A DNA stretch of 64,000 bases from contig NZ_VSFA01000001.1 in NCBI RefSeq assembly GCF_008119785.1, positions 186,001 through 250,000 of the forward strand, given 5' to 3'. The position numbers and the translations under genes are program-made. Position 1 is the first letter of the stretch. The number at the start of each line of letters is the position of its first letter. Shown piece after piece: positions 50,851 through 61,257 of the stretch. The stretch comes from Micromonospora sp. MP36. Lineage in GTDB: Bacteria; Actinomycetota; Actinomycetes; Mycobacteriales; Micromonosporaceae. Under the pieces are notes generated by a model. The model was not told the DNA's origin. It worked only from the letters and a program-made list of their open reading frames with translations, and did no database searches.

Positions 50851-52140
50851 ATGACGTCGACGCTTCCCGCCAGCTCCGGCATCGACACCACGCTCAGCCC
50901 GGCCCGCGCCCTGGTCTGTCGCGGCTGTTCCGCGCGCTACCCGCTCGCCGCCCAGCACGCCTGCTACGAGTGCTTCGGGCCGCTGGAGGTCGACTACGAC
51001 ACGGCCGCCCTCGCCACGGTCACCCGCGAGCAGATCGAGGCCGGCCCGAAGAACCTCTGGCGGTACGCGGGCCTGCTCCCCGCCGGCCAGGACCCGGCTG
51101 CCCGGGTGACCCTGAACCCGGGGCTGACCCCGCTGGTCGCCGCCCCGCACCTCGCCGCCGAGCTGGGCCTCACCGCCCCACTCTGGATCAAGGACGACAG
51201 CGCCAACCCGACGCACTCGTTCAAGGACCGGGTGGTCTCGGTGGCGCTGACCGCCGCCCGGGCGCTCGGCTTCACCCGGTACGCCTGCGCCTCCACCGGC
51301 AACCTGGCCAACTCGGTGGCCGCCCACGCCGCCCGGGCCGGGGCGCCGTCGGTGGTCTTCATCCCCAGCGACCTGGAGCAGGGCAAGGTGGTGACCACCG
51401 CCGTCTACGGCGGCGACCTGGTCGCCATCGACGGGTCGTACGACGACGTGAACCGGCTCTGCGGTGAGCTGGTGGAGACCGACGAGTTCGAGGACACCGC
51501 GTTCGTCAACGTCAACGTGCGGCCGTACTACGCCGAGGGCTCCAAGACCCTCGGCTACGAGGTGGCCGAGCAGCTCGGCTGGCGGATCCCGGCCCAGGTG
51601 GTCATCCCGATGGCCAGCGGCGAGCTGCTCACGAAGATCGACAAGGCGTTCTCCGAACTGGTCGAGGTCGGGCTGGTCGAGGCGCCGGCCGGGGGCTGGC
51701 GGGTGTTCGGCGCCCAGTCGGCCGGCTGCAACCCGATCGCCACCGCGCTGCACAACGGCAGCGACACCATCGTGCCGGTGAAGCCCACCGGCATCGCCAA
51801 GTCGCTGAACATCGGCGATCCCGCCGCCGGCCTCTACGCGCTGGAGGCGGTCCGCCGCACCGGCGGCTGGATGGAGTACGCCGACGACGACGAGATCCGG
51901 TCGGCCATCCGGCTGCTCGCCCGTACCACCGGGGTCTTCGCGGAGACCGCCGGCGGCGTCACCGTGGCCGTGCTGCGCAAGCTGGTCGAGTCCGGGCGTC
52001 TCGACCCGGCGGCCGAGACGGTCGTCTTCAACACCGGCGAGGGTCTCAAAACCCTCGACGCGGTGGCCGCCCAGGTCGGCCCCACCCACCGGATCAAGCC
52101 GTCGCTCCGCGCCGCCCGCGACGCCGGCCTCCTCGGCTGA
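50851..52140 (+). CDS. thrC: Threonine synthase
   Basis: Converts O-phosphohomoserine to threonine with PLP. A 429-residue protein with an N-terminal zinc-ribbon-like pair (CRGCSARY, CYECFGPLEV) seen in this subclass. The PLP lysine is in PTHSFKDRVV, the cofactor phosphate loop is in ASTGNLANSVAAHAARAG, and SAGCNPIATALHNG and NTGEGLKT follow. A SAM riboswitch lies directly upstream. It is monocistronic. Confidence 0.95.
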   Translation: MTSTLPASSGIDTTLSPARALVCRGCSARYPLAAQHACYECFGPLEVDYDTAALATVTREQIEAGPKNLWRYAGLLPAGQDPAARVTLNPGLTPLVAAPHLAAELGLTAPLWIKDDSANPTHSFKDRVVSVALTAARALGFTRYACASTGNLANSVAAHAARAGAPSVVFIPSDLEQGKVVTTAVYGGDLVAIDGSYDDVNRLCGELVETDEFEDTAFVNVNVRPYYAEGSKTLGYEVAEQLGWRIPAQVVIPMASGELLTKIDKAFSELVEVGLVEAPAGGWRVFGAQSAGCNPIATALHNGSDTIVPVKPTGIAKSLNIGDPAAGLYALEAVRRTGGWMEYADDDEIRSAIRLLARTTGVFAETAGGVTVAVLRKLVESGRLDPAAETVVFNTGEGLKTLDAVAAQVGPTHRIKPSLRAARDAGLLG

Positions 52141-52263
52141 CGCCGACGCTCGCCGGCCGACGGGCCCGGCCCGTCCGGGCCCGTCCGGCCCGTCCGGCCC
52201 GCCTGCCCGTCCTGCCCAGTCGTGATCCACTCCAGGTGCGGTGTCCCGCTGCCCGGACACCGC
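52141..52263. repeat. Short GC tandem repeats and a dispersed-family hairpin after thrC
   Basis: 52165-52215 has several near copies of CCCGTCCGG. At 52238-52263, GCGGTGTCC-CGCTGCCC-GGACACCGC forms a perfect 9-bp stem nearly identical to the hairpin at 3549-3577. It may end thrC transcription. Confidence 0.6.
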
Positions 52264-52398
52264 GATGTCCCGCACGCGGCGACCGGGAGGCCGCCGGGGC
52301 CGGGTGGGGGAGGGGCGGATCGCCCGGACGGGGGATCGGGTCGATCCGCCGGGTAACTGGCTTTTCGCTGTGAGTGTGGAAAACCCGCCGACAAGGAC

Positions 52399-52427
52399 TT
52401 GACGGCAGGAATTGGACGGCGCAAGAT
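52399..52427 (+). promoter_or_regulatory. Candidate sigma-70 promoter of a small RNA
   Basis: TTGACG (52399-52404), 17 bp, then CAAGAT (52422-52427). The -35 is nearly consensus, the spacing ideal and the -10 fair. Transcription would start near 52433. Confidence 0.55.
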
Positions 52428-52433
52428 GCTCGG

Positions 52434-52551
52434 TGCGGGAGGGCATCCGCCGGAGACTTCAAGTTCTTGCGACCCAACGCCGGAGGCGTTGTGCGGACGT
52501 CCCTCCCGACCAACGTCCGAAGGGGCCAGCGGAAAACCGCTGGCCCCTTCG
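52434..52551 (+). ncRNA. Candidate structured small RNA (about 118 nt)
   Basis: Between a promoter-like pair and a strong terminator the sequence folds into three successive perfect hairpins: CAACGCC-GGA-GGCGTTG (52475-52491), CGGACGT-12 nt-ACGTCCG (52494-52519), and CGAAGGGGCCAGCGG-AAAA-CCGCTGGCCCCTTCG (52518-52551), the terminator. The loop of the second hairpin, CCCTCCCG (52501-52508), is exactly complementary to CGGGAGGG near the 5' end (52436-52443), allowing an 8-bp pseudoknot. It could also be the leader of the GNAT gene that starts 25 bp later. I match it to no family with confidence. Confidence 0.5.
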
Positions 52552-52575
52552 CTGTGCGTGACGCAGGCTCACCGC

Positions 52576-53595
52576 ATGGGCATCACGATCGCGCCGTTCG
52601 ACGCCGCCGACCCGGCCGCGATCGACGCGGCGTACCGGATCGGCGCGGCGGCCGAGCGGGCCGACCTGCCGGACTTCCCCCCGTTCTGCCGGCAGCGGTT
52701 CACCGCCAGCGTCCGGCACCCGATGCCGGGCACCGTGCGGCTCTGGGCGCTGGCCCGGCTCGACGGGGTGCCGGCCGGCTACCTCGCACTCGACCTGCCG
52801 CAGCTCGACAACACCGACAACGCCGACGCCGAGCTGGTGGTGCATCCGGCGTACCGGCGCCGGGGCGTCGGGCGGGCGCTGCACGAGCACGGCCTGCGCC
52901 TGCTGCGCGAACACGGCCGCAAGCGGGTCATCGGGGTGACCGTCTCGGCGCTGCCCGGCGGCGTGGCCCGGCCGCAGGCCGGCGACGCCTTCGCCGCCGC
53001 CACGGGAGCCCGGCCGGCGCTCGCCGAGGTGCGCCGCCGGCTGGACACCGGGCGGCTCGACCAGGCGGCGCTGGACCGCCTGGCCGCCGACGCGCGGGCG
53101 CACGCGACCGGTTACCGCGTGGTCCGCTGGCGCGGTGACACGCCCGAGGAGTACGCCGCCGACGTGGCGTACCTGGACGGCCGGCTGATGGCCGACGCGC
53201 CCCTGGGCGACCTGGAGTGGGAGCCGGAGCGGATCGACGTCGAGCGGCTGCGGGCGACCGAACGGGCCCTGGACGCCCGCGGGCGCCGCCGGTACCACCA
53301 GGCGGCGGTGCACGAGGCGTCCGGCCAGGTGGTCGCCTGGACCCTGATCGACCTGGGCCCGAGCGCCGACTGGCACGCCTGGCAGCAGATCACCATCGTC
53401 GACCCGGCGCACCGCGGGCACCGGCTCGGCCTGCTCGTCAAGATCGAGAACCTGCGGTACGCGCTCGCCCACGAGCCGGCGCTGCGGACGATCGACACCT
53501 GGAACGCCGCCGAGAACGGGCACATGATCGCGATCAACGAGCAACTCGGCTTCCGGCCGGTGGACGCCTGGACGGACTGGCAGCTGACGATCTGA
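52576..53595 (+). CDS. Tandem GNAT-domain acetyltransferase
   Basis: A 339-residue protein with two GNAT modules. The first has AELVVHPAYRRRGVGRALHE, a good acetyl-CoA loop. The second has QQITIVDPAHRGHRLGLLVK followed by TIDTWNAAENGHMIAINEQL and GFRPVDAWTDWQ. This double layout recalls the MshD-like and related actinobacterial acetyltransferases, but the substrate is unknown. ATG 52576 marks the start of homology. The candidate small RNA lies immediately upstream. Confidence 0.85.
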   Translation: MGITIAPFDAADPAAIDAAYRIGAAAERADLPDFPPFCRQRFTASVRHPMPGTVRLWALARLDGVPAGYLALDLPQLDNTDNADAELVVHPAYRRRGVGRALHEHGLRLLREHGRKRVIGVTVSALPGGVARPQAGDAFAAATGARPALAEVRRRLDTGRLDQAALDRLAADARAHATGYRVVRWRGDTPEEYAADVAYLDGRLMADAPLGDLEWEPERIDVERLRATERALDARGRRRYHQAAVHEASGQVVAWTLIDLGPSADWHAWQQITIVDPAHRGHRLGLLVKIENLRYALAHEPALRTIDTWNAAENGHMIAINEQLGFRPVDAWTDWQLTI

Positions 53596-53647
53596 CTTGT
53601 GACACGCCCCTACTGATCTGCTGGCTCGCTGTTGCATGATGGCGGGC

Positions 53648-55321
53648 ATGACGGAGACCCCGCACCCCCTGTACGACAGGCACGCCGACACCCTCAACCG
53701 AGCGCTGACCGCCATCACGGAGCGCGGGTACTGGTCCGCCTACCCCGAGTCGCCCAGCCCACGGGTGTACGGCGAGACCGCCGCCGCGGACGGCAAGGCG
53801 GCGTTCGAGGCGTACCTGAAGGCCGACTTCCCGCTCGACCAGCCGGGTGACGGGCAGACGGTCGCCACCGAGGTCAGCCCGTTCGGCGTGGAGCTGGACG
53901 TGCGCTACCCGCACGCCACCGCCGACCAGCTGGTGGCCGCCGCCTCCGCCGCCCTGCCGGCCTGGCGGGACGCGGGCCCGCAGGCCCGGGCGGGCGTCTG
54001 CCTGGAGATCCTCGACCGGCTGCACCGGAACGTGTTCGAGCTGGCCAACGCGGTGCAGTTCACCAGCGGCCAGGCGTTCGTGATGGCCTTCCAGGCCGGC
54101 GGCGCGCACGCGCTGGACCGGGCGCTGGAGGCGATCGCCTACGCGTACGCCGAGATGACCCGCCACCCGGCGACGGCCGGCTGGGAGAAGGCCGCCGGCA
54201 AGGGCGACCCGCTGCGGATGACCAAGACCTTCCACGTGGTGCCGCGCGGCGTGGCGCTGGTGATCGGCTGCAACACCTTCCCGACCTGGAACTCGTACCC
54301 GGGGCTCTTCGCCTCGCTGGCCACCGGCAACCCGGTGATCATCAAGCCGCACCCGCGCGCGGTGCTGCCGCTCGCGATCACCGCGAAGTACGCCCGGCAG
54401 GTGCTCGCCGAGGCCGGCTTCGACCCCAACCTGGTGCAGCTCGCGCCGGAGGCGCCGGGCGAGAAGCTCGCCTCGACCCTGGCGCTGCACCCGGCCGTGA
54501 AGATCGTCGACTTCACCGGCTCCACCGAGTACGGCGACTGGCTGGAGGCCAACGCCCGGCAGGCCGCCGTCTACACCGAGAAGGCCGGCCTGAACACGGT
54601 GGTCATCGACTCCACCGACGACTTCGTCGGAATGTGCCGCAACCTGGGCTTCACGCTCACCCTCTACAGCGGCCAGATGTGCACCACCTCGCAGAACCTG
54701 CTGATCCCGCGGGACGGCATCGAGACCGACCAGGGGCACAAGAGCTTCGACGAGGTGGCCGCCGGCATCGCCGGGGCGGTCGGCAAGCTCACCGCCGACC
54801 CGGCCCGCGGCGTGGAGCTGACCGGCGCGATCGTCAACGACGGCGTGCTGGAGCGGCTGGAGGAGGTCACCAAGGTCGGCGAGCCGGTGCTGGAGTCGCG
54901 GACCGTCGAGCACCCGTCCTTCCCCGGCGCCGTGGTGCGTACGCCGACCATCGTCAAGCTGGACGCGGCCGACACGGCGACCTACTCGCGGGAGTGGTTC
55001 GGGCCGATCTCGTTCGCCATCGCGACCGACTCGACCGCGCACAGCCTGGACATCCTGCGCAGCACGGTCGGGGAGAAGGGCGCGCTGACCGCGGGCGTCT
55101 ACTCCACCGACGAGGCGGTGCTCGACGCGGCCGAGGGGGTGGCGATCGACGCGGGGGTGCACCTGTCCTGCAACCTGACCGGCGGGGTCTTCGTCAACCA
55201 GTCGGCGGCGTTCTCCGACTTCCACGGCTCGGGGGCGAACCCGGCGGCGAATTCCGCGCTGACGGACGGGGCGTACGTTTCGAACCGGTTCCGGATCGTG
55301 CAGTCACGTCGGCACGTCTGA
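53648..55321 (+). CDS. paaN: Phenylacetate degradation protein PaaN (aldehyde dehydrogenase family)
   Basis: A 557-residue aldehyde dehydrogenase of the PaaN type. The N-terminus (HPLYDRHADTLNRALTAITE, GYWSAYPESPSPRVYGE) is specific to PaaN. The ALDH core has cofactor loop FTGSTEYGDWLEA, general base region YTEKAGLNTV and the catalytic Cys in YSGQMCTTSQNLL. The C-terminal FHGSGANPAANSALTDGAYV is also typical. No other paa gene is in the window, so a role in phenylacetate breakdown is by family only. ATG 53648 is chosen over 53636. Confidence 0.88.
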   Translation: MTETPHPLYDRHADTLNRALTAITERGYWSAYPESPSPRVYGETAAADGKAAFEAYLKADFPLDQPGDGQTVATEVSPFGVELDVRYPHATADQLVAAASAALPAWRDAGPQARAGVCLEILDRLHRNVFELANAVQFTSGQAFVMAFQAGGAHALDRALEAIAYAYAEMTRHPATAGWEKAAGKGDPLRMTKTFHVVPRGVALVIGCNTFPTWNSYPGLFASLATGNPVIIKPHPRAVLPLAITAKYARQVLAEAGFDPNLVQLAPEAPGEKLASTLALHPAVKIVDFTGSTEYGDWLEANARQAAVYTEKAGLNTVVIDSTDDFVGMCRNLGFTLTLYSGQMCTTSQNLLIPRDGIETDQGHKSFDEVAAGIAGAVGKLTADPARGVELTGAIVNDGVLERLEEVTKVGEPVLESRTVEHPSFPGAVVRTPTIVKLDAADTATYSREWFGPISFAIATDSTAHSLDILRSTVGEKGALTAGVYSTDEAVLDAAEGVAIDAGVHLSCNLTGGVFVNQSAAFSDFHGSGANPAANSALTDGAYVSNRFRIVQSRRHV

Positions 55322-55590
55322 GGTTGCTCTTGGGGTTTCCGGGGCGGCCGCCGCTGGGGTTTCCGGGCGGCCACCTCTTGGGGTTCCGGGGCAGGCCACC
55401 TCGCTCCGGGCGGTCAGGCTTGATCCCGCCGCGAGGCGGCCTGCCCCGGAAACCCGTCCGCGTCACCCTGATCGCACCGCCTCGGCCAGGGGTGTTGATC
55501 TCAGGGCGCTGCCTTGGGTCAGGTCCGCGGTCAGCGGGTGATCTCCGGGGTGACCGCCGTGGGATGGGCCCTCGGTCAGCGGGGCGGGGT
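55322..55590. repeat. Intergenic region with imperfect 23-24 bp repeats
   Basis: 55329-55400 holds three near copies of CTTGGGGTTTCCGGGGCGGCC. The remaining sequence to 55590 shows no gene. It lies between the convergent ends of paaN and a GNAT gene. Confidence 0.6.
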
Positions 55591-56121
55591 CTAGGCGGGG
55601 CGGCGCATCTGGAGTTCTCTGAGGGCGGGGATCTTGGGGTGTGGGACGCGTACGCCGGTGTCGACGAAGCCGAGCTTCTGGTAGGCCCGGTAGGCGCGGT
55701 GGTTGCCGACCACCACCTCCAGCATCAGCTCGGGGCGGCCGCAGGCGCGGGACCAGGCGGCCACCTCGTCCACCAGCGCACCGAGCAGCCGGGCGCCGCG
55801 CCAGGCCGGCGTGACGTAGACGGCATAGATCACGGTCAGTCCCGGCTCGCCCGGTACGACCGTGCCGCCGGCGTGGCCGACCAGCCGACCGCCCGGATCG
55901 GCCACGAACTGGGCGGTCACCGCACCTTCGGCGACCGAGGCGATCCGGGCCGCGTAGTCGGCGTGCGGCCGGGCGGCGGCCTCGGCGACGGTCTCCATGA
56001 ACGCCAGCGGCGAGTCGGCGAGCATCTCCAGCCGGAGCGCCCGCATCCGCGCGGCGTCCTCGGCACGGACCCGGCGGACGGTCGCGGTGCGGGCCATGGT
56101 CGTGATCGGCGCGCTGCTCAT
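55591..56121 (-). CDS. GNAT N-acetyltransferase
   Basis: About 176 residues from ATG 56121 (ATG 56097 is an alternative). The GNAT fold is clear: [40 protein letters not shown] (beta4 and CoA loop), [38 protein letters not shown]. The loop A-W-R-G-A-R-L-L-G lacks the first usual Arg/Gln but keeps R-G-x-x-x-G. The substrate is unknown. It is divergent from the cold shock gene. Confidence 0.85.
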   Translation of the reverse strand: MSSAPITTMARTATVRRVRAEDAARMRALRLEMLADSPLAFMETVAEAAARPHADYAARIASVAEGAVTAQFVADPGGRLVGHAGGTVVPGEPGLTVIYAVYVTPAWRGARLLGALVDEVAAWSRACGRPELMLEVVVGNHRAYRAYQKLGFVDTGVRVPHPKIPALRELQMRRPA

Positions 56122-56344
56122 GCCGCCTGCATACCGGACCAGGCACCGTCCCTGCCCGCCGGGGTCGGGTGCTGGCCCGAATATGCCCGATTTGGGGTCG
56201 TGCGCGGTCGTCACGCCTCGTGTAGCGTGCGATTTCGGTCACCGATTCAGCGGTCGTCGCCGATCCGCCGAAACGGGTGGTCCGCCGGTGCCGGTCCGCC
56301 GGTCTCCGGGTTGTGGAACGCCGCGCAGAGTGAGGAAGTGCACC

Positions 56345-56548
56345 GTGGCACAGGGCACCGTCAAGTGGTTCAACGCCGAAAAGGGCTACGGCTTCATCGC
56401 CGTCGACGGCGGGCAGGACGTCTTCGTCCACTTCTCCGCGATCGAGATGGACGGCTACAAGGCGCTGGACGACGGCCAGCGGGTCGAGTTCGAGATCGCC
56501 CAGGGCCAGAAGGGCCCGCAGGCGGAGCGGGTCCGCGTCATCGCCTGA
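56345..56548 (+). CDS. Cold shock protein (CspA family)
   Basis: A 67-residue single-stranded nucleic-acid-binding OB fold. Both RNA-binding motifs are intact: KGYGFIAV (RNP1) and VFVHFSAI (RNP2), after the invariant [13 protein letters not shown] start with GAGGAAG upstream. The 225-bp gap before it (56122-56344) contains its promoter and perhaps a long leader, as is common for csp genes. Confidence 0.95.
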   Translation: MAQGTVKWFNAEKGYGFIAVDGGQDVFVHFSAIEMDGYKALDDGQRVEFEIAQGQKGPQAERVRVIA

Positions 56549-56656
56549 CCCCGTCGCCGCCCGACCGGCGGCCTTTCCACCCGATCAGGGGCTGCGGTGC
56601 CGGCGTGTACCGTGAAAGATCATGAGCCGTTCCAGCCGCCACGCTGAGGAGGGTTC

Positions 56657-57955
56657 ATGTCCGACCAGCCCCCGTCGGGTTCCACCGAGCCGGTCCCCCC
56701 GGCGTCGTCCGGTCCCCCGGCCGACCCGACCCGGTCGACGTCGCCAGCCCACGAGCCGGCCTCGACGCCGGGCCACGTGGGCGAACCGGCCACACCCGGA
56801 CAGTCCACCCCGACAGCGCCGGGTGTGCCCGCCCAGCCCACCGCCGGTCACCCGGCCGCGCCGGCGCAACCCGGCCAGCCGGGGTACGGCGTGCCGGGCC
56901 AGCCGGGGTACGGCGTGCCGGGCCAGCCGGGGTACGGCGTGCCGGGCCAGCCGGGGTACGGCGTGTCCGGCGGGCAGCCCTGGGGGACGTACTCGACGGA
57001 TCCGGCCGGGCCGGCGCCGGGCTGGGTGTGGCCGGCCGCGGGCGGACCGGTGCCGGCCGGCGCCTGGCCGGGTGCCCCCATGCCGGGCCAGCCGTACGGC
57101 TGGTATCCGGGCGCGGACCCGGGTGACCCGCTGGTCACGCCGCCGCACGCGGGCATCGGCGGCTGGTTCGCCCGGTGCAGCGGGGCCGTGCAGCGCGGCT
57201 GGCGTCAGTTGCTGCCGATCATGCTGCTCACCCAGACGCTCCCGGCGGCGGTGATCTCGGTCCTCACGCTCGTCCTCGTCCCGGCGGTGGAGCCCACCAC
57301 CGCGCCGGACGGTGCGCCGGTCCTGCCGGACGGCTACTTCCAGGACATCTTCGCCCTCTACGGCCTGATCCTCCTGGCCGCCCTGATCTTCGGCCCGCTG
57401 CAGAGCGCGGGCTGGGCCGCGGGCACCTGGGTGGTGGCCCGCCAAGCGGCCGGCGAGCCGGTCGGTGTCGGAGCCGCCCTCCGGTACGGGTGGCGCCGCG
57501 CCCTGGGCGTCTGGGGCTGGACCATCGTCGCCACCCTGCTGATCTCGGTCGGGTTCTGCCTCTGCGTGCTGCCGGGGATCTACGCGGCCTTCGCGGTCGC
57601 CCTGTTCGGTCCGGTCTACCTCTTCGAGCGGCAGGAGCCGATCGGCCGGGCCTTCCGGATGTTCCACCAGCGGTTCGGGATGGTGCTGGGCCGGGTGGCG
57701 CTGGTCGCGGCGGCGGTCATCGTCGGCTCGCTGGTCGGCGGGATCATCGAGGGCGTCGGCCAGCTCCCGTTCGGGGTCGATCCGATGTCCGCCCCGGGTA
57801 CGGCGGCCGGCGCGGTCGCGGTGTCCCTGGTGGCCGCCGTGCTGGTCACCCCGGTCTACCTGGCGCAGCTGGTCGGAGTGGTCGTCACGTACGCCGAGCA
57901 GCGGGCCCAGGAAGGCCCGGTGAACGCCGCCCGACTGGCCGCGGAACTCGGCTGA
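56657..57955 (+). CDS. Pro-rich membrane protein with six-helix C-terminal domain
   Basis: A 432-residue protein. The first 165 residues are Pro/Gly/Ser/Ala-rich and include four copies of GQPGYGVP. The rest has about six hydrophobic segments (LLPIMLLTQTLPAAVISVLT, DIFALYGLILLAALIFGPLQ, TIVATLLISVGFCLCVLPGI, MVLGRVALVAAAVIVGSLVG, AGAVAVSLVAAVLVTPVYLA). The CVLPGIYAAFAVALFGPVYLFERQ stretch recalls the glycerophosphodiester phosphodiesterase membrane-domain-like/DUF975 group. Function is unknown. AGGAGG precedes the ATG. Confidence 0.75.
   Translation: MSDQPPSGSTEPVPPASSGPPADPTRSTSPAHEPASTPGHVGEPATPGQSTPTAPGVPAQPTAGHPAAPAQPGQPGYGVPGQPGYGVPGQPGYGVPGQPGYGVSGGQPWGTYSTDPAGPAPGWVWPAAGGPVPAGAWPGAPMPGQPYGWYPGADPGDPLVTPPHAGIGGWFARCSGAVQRGWRQLLPIMLLTQTLPAAVISVLTLVLVPAVEPTTAPDGAPVLPDGYFQDIFALYGLILLAALIFGPLQSAGWAAGTWVVARQAAGEPVGVGAALRYGWRRALGVWGWTIVATLLISVGFCLCVLPGIYAAFAVALFGPVYLFERQEPIGRAFRMFHQRFGMVLGRVALVAAAVIVGSLVGGIIEGVGQLPFGVDPMSAPGTAAGAVAVSLVAAVLVTPVYLAQLVGVVVTYAEQRAQEGPVNAARLAAELG
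56872..56966 (+). repeat. In-frame 24-bp tandem repeat, four copies
   Basis: GGCCAGCCGGGGTACGGCGT plus GCCG is repeated four times almost without change, coding for GQPGYGVP units. Near-perfect DNA identity, not only protein identity, points to recent expansion. Confidence 0.95.
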
Positions 57956-57969
57956 GCGGGGGCATCGTG

Positions 57970-57996
57970 CTTGCACTCGGCTAGGGAGAGTGCTAA
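57970..57996. promoter_or_regulatory. CIRCE element 1 (HrcA operator)
   Basis: CTTGCACTC, 9 bp, GAGTGCTAA. The 3' arm is consensus; the 5' arm has two mismatches to TTAGCACTC. Confidence 0.85.
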
Positions 57997-58004
57997 ACAA
58001 GTCA

Positions 58005-58031
58005 TTGGCACTCGCGTACGTTGAGTGCCAA
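58005..58031. promoter_or_regulatory. CIRCE element 2 (HrcA operator)
   Basis: TTGGCACTC, 9 bp, GAGTGCCAA, a perfect inverted repeat one base per arm away from the consensus. It lies 8 bp after element 1, giving double HrcA control of groEL. Confidence 0.92.
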
Positions 58032-58047
58032 ATGGTCGGGGCGGTAG

Positions 58048-59856
<1,809 letters not shown>

Positions 59857-59877
59857 GTCCAGCTCCACCAGCACGCC

Positions 59878-59916
59878 GAAAGGGGGTGGGCCGCGTCAGC
59901 GGTCCGCCCCCTTTCC
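59878..59916 (+). terminator. Terminator after groEL
   Basis: GAAAGGGGGTGGGCCGC and GCGGTCCGCCCCCTTTC form a long stem with G-T pairs around a GTCA loop, ending in CTTTCC. Confidence 0.85.
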
Positions 59917-59921
59917 GTGTC

Positions 59922-60164
59922 TCACGTCGGCAGCCGCCGCTGGTTCCGCCGCTTGTGCGCCCGTTCGTACGGGGGTGGGATGCGGATCGGCTCGTCCACC
60001 AGTTGCAGCGGTTCGTCGCCGGACGGCTCGTCGACGCCGGCCATCTCCACCAGTTGCTCGGCGTCGCCGTAGTCGAGCCGGTCGAACGGCAGTTGGCCGG
60101 AGACCTCGCCGACCGGGTGCCAGCTCGTGGGCTGGTCATCGGTCCGTTCGTCGTCCGTGGTCAT
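59922..60164 (-). CDS. Small acidic protein of unknown function
   Basis: An 80-residue protein from ATG 60164, with a strong AAGGAGG six bases upstream. The composition is acidic in the first 60 residues (TTDDERTDDQP, LDYGDAEQLVEMAGVDEPSG) and basic at the end (YERAHKRRNQRRLPT). No motif was recognised. The good ribosome site and codon use support a real gene. It converges on groEL across the terminator. The gap 60165-60256 is AT-richer (GGCATTATTAGCG) and probably its promoter. Confidence 0.7.
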   Translation of the reverse strand: MTTDDERTDDQPTSWHPVGEVSGQLPFDRLDYGDAEQLVEMAGVDEPSGDEPLQLVDEPIRIPPPYERAHKRRNQRRLPT

Positions 60165-60256
60165 GGCTGCCTCCTTATGACTCGACCGTAGGGGGCGGTC
60201 AATGGCCACGGGCCGGAATGGCATTATTAGCGTCTATGCACTTTTCGCCCTATTAG

Positions 60257-61186
60257 TCATTCCTGTCCGGCCAGCGCTTTCCGGTACAGAAAGAAGACCC
60301 GCTCGATCCGGGCCCCCGCCGCGTTCGCATAGAACGGCACCGGACCCACCCAGCCGATCTGCGCCGTGCCGATTCCCGCCGCCGCCTGGTCGCGGAGGCA
60401 GCGCCGGAGCAGCACCCCGCCGATGCCCGAGCCCTCGGCCGCCGGGGCCGTGCCCATCGGCCCGAACCAGCTCGGCCGGGACGAGCCGTACGCGGCGAAG
60501 CCGAGGATCTCGCCGTCCCGTTCGGCCAGGTGCGTCCCCGCGTCCGGCCGCCCCAGCGAACCGGCCAACTCGCCGTCCCACGCCCCGCCGAAGGTGGACC
60601 GGGCGAACGCGGCCAGCGCCGGCAGGTCCGCCGGCTCGGCCCGGCGTACCGTGACGCCCTGGTCGGCCAGCCGGCGTTCGGCGGGTTCCGTGGTACGCAG
60701 CGCCGGCGCGCCGTCGGCCAGGTCCGCGGTCATGTTCCACGCCGTACGGTCCTGCCGGTAGCCGAGCCGCAGCGCGAGGCAGACCGCCGGGGTGTACCGC
60801 ACGTCGATCCCCGGCCAGGCGTAGTACGGCGGATTCCCGGCGAGCAGCAGCTCGGCCGCGCCCAGCCCGGCGAGCCGCCGTTCCGCCTCGGCCAGCAGGG
60901 CCCGCCCGACGCCCCGGCGCCGTTCCTCTGGCGCCACCGCCAGCAGGTCCACGTGGCCGAGCCGGCGGTCCCGTCCGGATCGCGACCCGACCAGCACCCC
61001 GATCAGCTCGGTGCCGCGTACCGCGCCGAGCCGCAGCACCGGCCGGTCGGCCGCCGCGCGGGCGGCGAGGGTGTCCACGATGGCCGGCGCCTCGGCCGCG
61101 TCCTCGGGCAGGTCGAGGGCCCGTCGGCAGAGGTCGACGACCGCGGGCAGGCGGTCCGGGCCGAGTTCGATGATCTCCGCGTCCAT
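60257..61186 (-). CDS. Tandem GNAT-domain acetyltransferase
   Basis: A 309-residue protein with two GNAT folds. The first has HVDLLAVAPEERRRGVGRALLAE, then AELLLAGNPPYYAWPGIDVR. The second has MGTAPAAEGSGIGGVLLRRC and ends in VPFYANAAGARIERVFFLYR. The pattern NPPYYAWPGIDVRY with a duplicated module is a recurring actinobacterial family of unknown substrate. It starts at the first ATG with homology. Confidence 0.85.
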   Translation of the reverse strand: MDAEIIELGPDRLPAVVDLCRRALDLPEDAAEAPAIVDTLAARAAADRPVLRLGAVRGTELIGVLVGSRSGRDRRLGHVDLLAVAPEERRRGVGRALLAEAERRLAGLGAAELLLAGNPPYYAWPGIDVRYTPAVCLALRLGYRQDRTAWNMTADLADGAPALRTTEPAERRLADQGVTVRRAEPADLPALAAFARSTFGGAWDGELAGSLGRPDAGTHLAERDGEILGFAAYGSSRPSWFGPMGTAPAAEGSGIGGVLLRRCLRDQAAAGIGTAQIGWVGPVPFYANAAGARIERVFFLYRKALAGQE

Positions 61187-61257
61187 GGTCGCCGACCCTA
61201 GGTCATCCGGCGGCCGTCCGGCACCGCCCGACCGGCTGTCGACCGGAGACCCGCCCG

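Noticed and set aside
55322..55590. Continuation of a coding frame after paaN
   Set aside because: paaN ends with its normal C-terminus; the following frame is made of Pro/Arg repeats.
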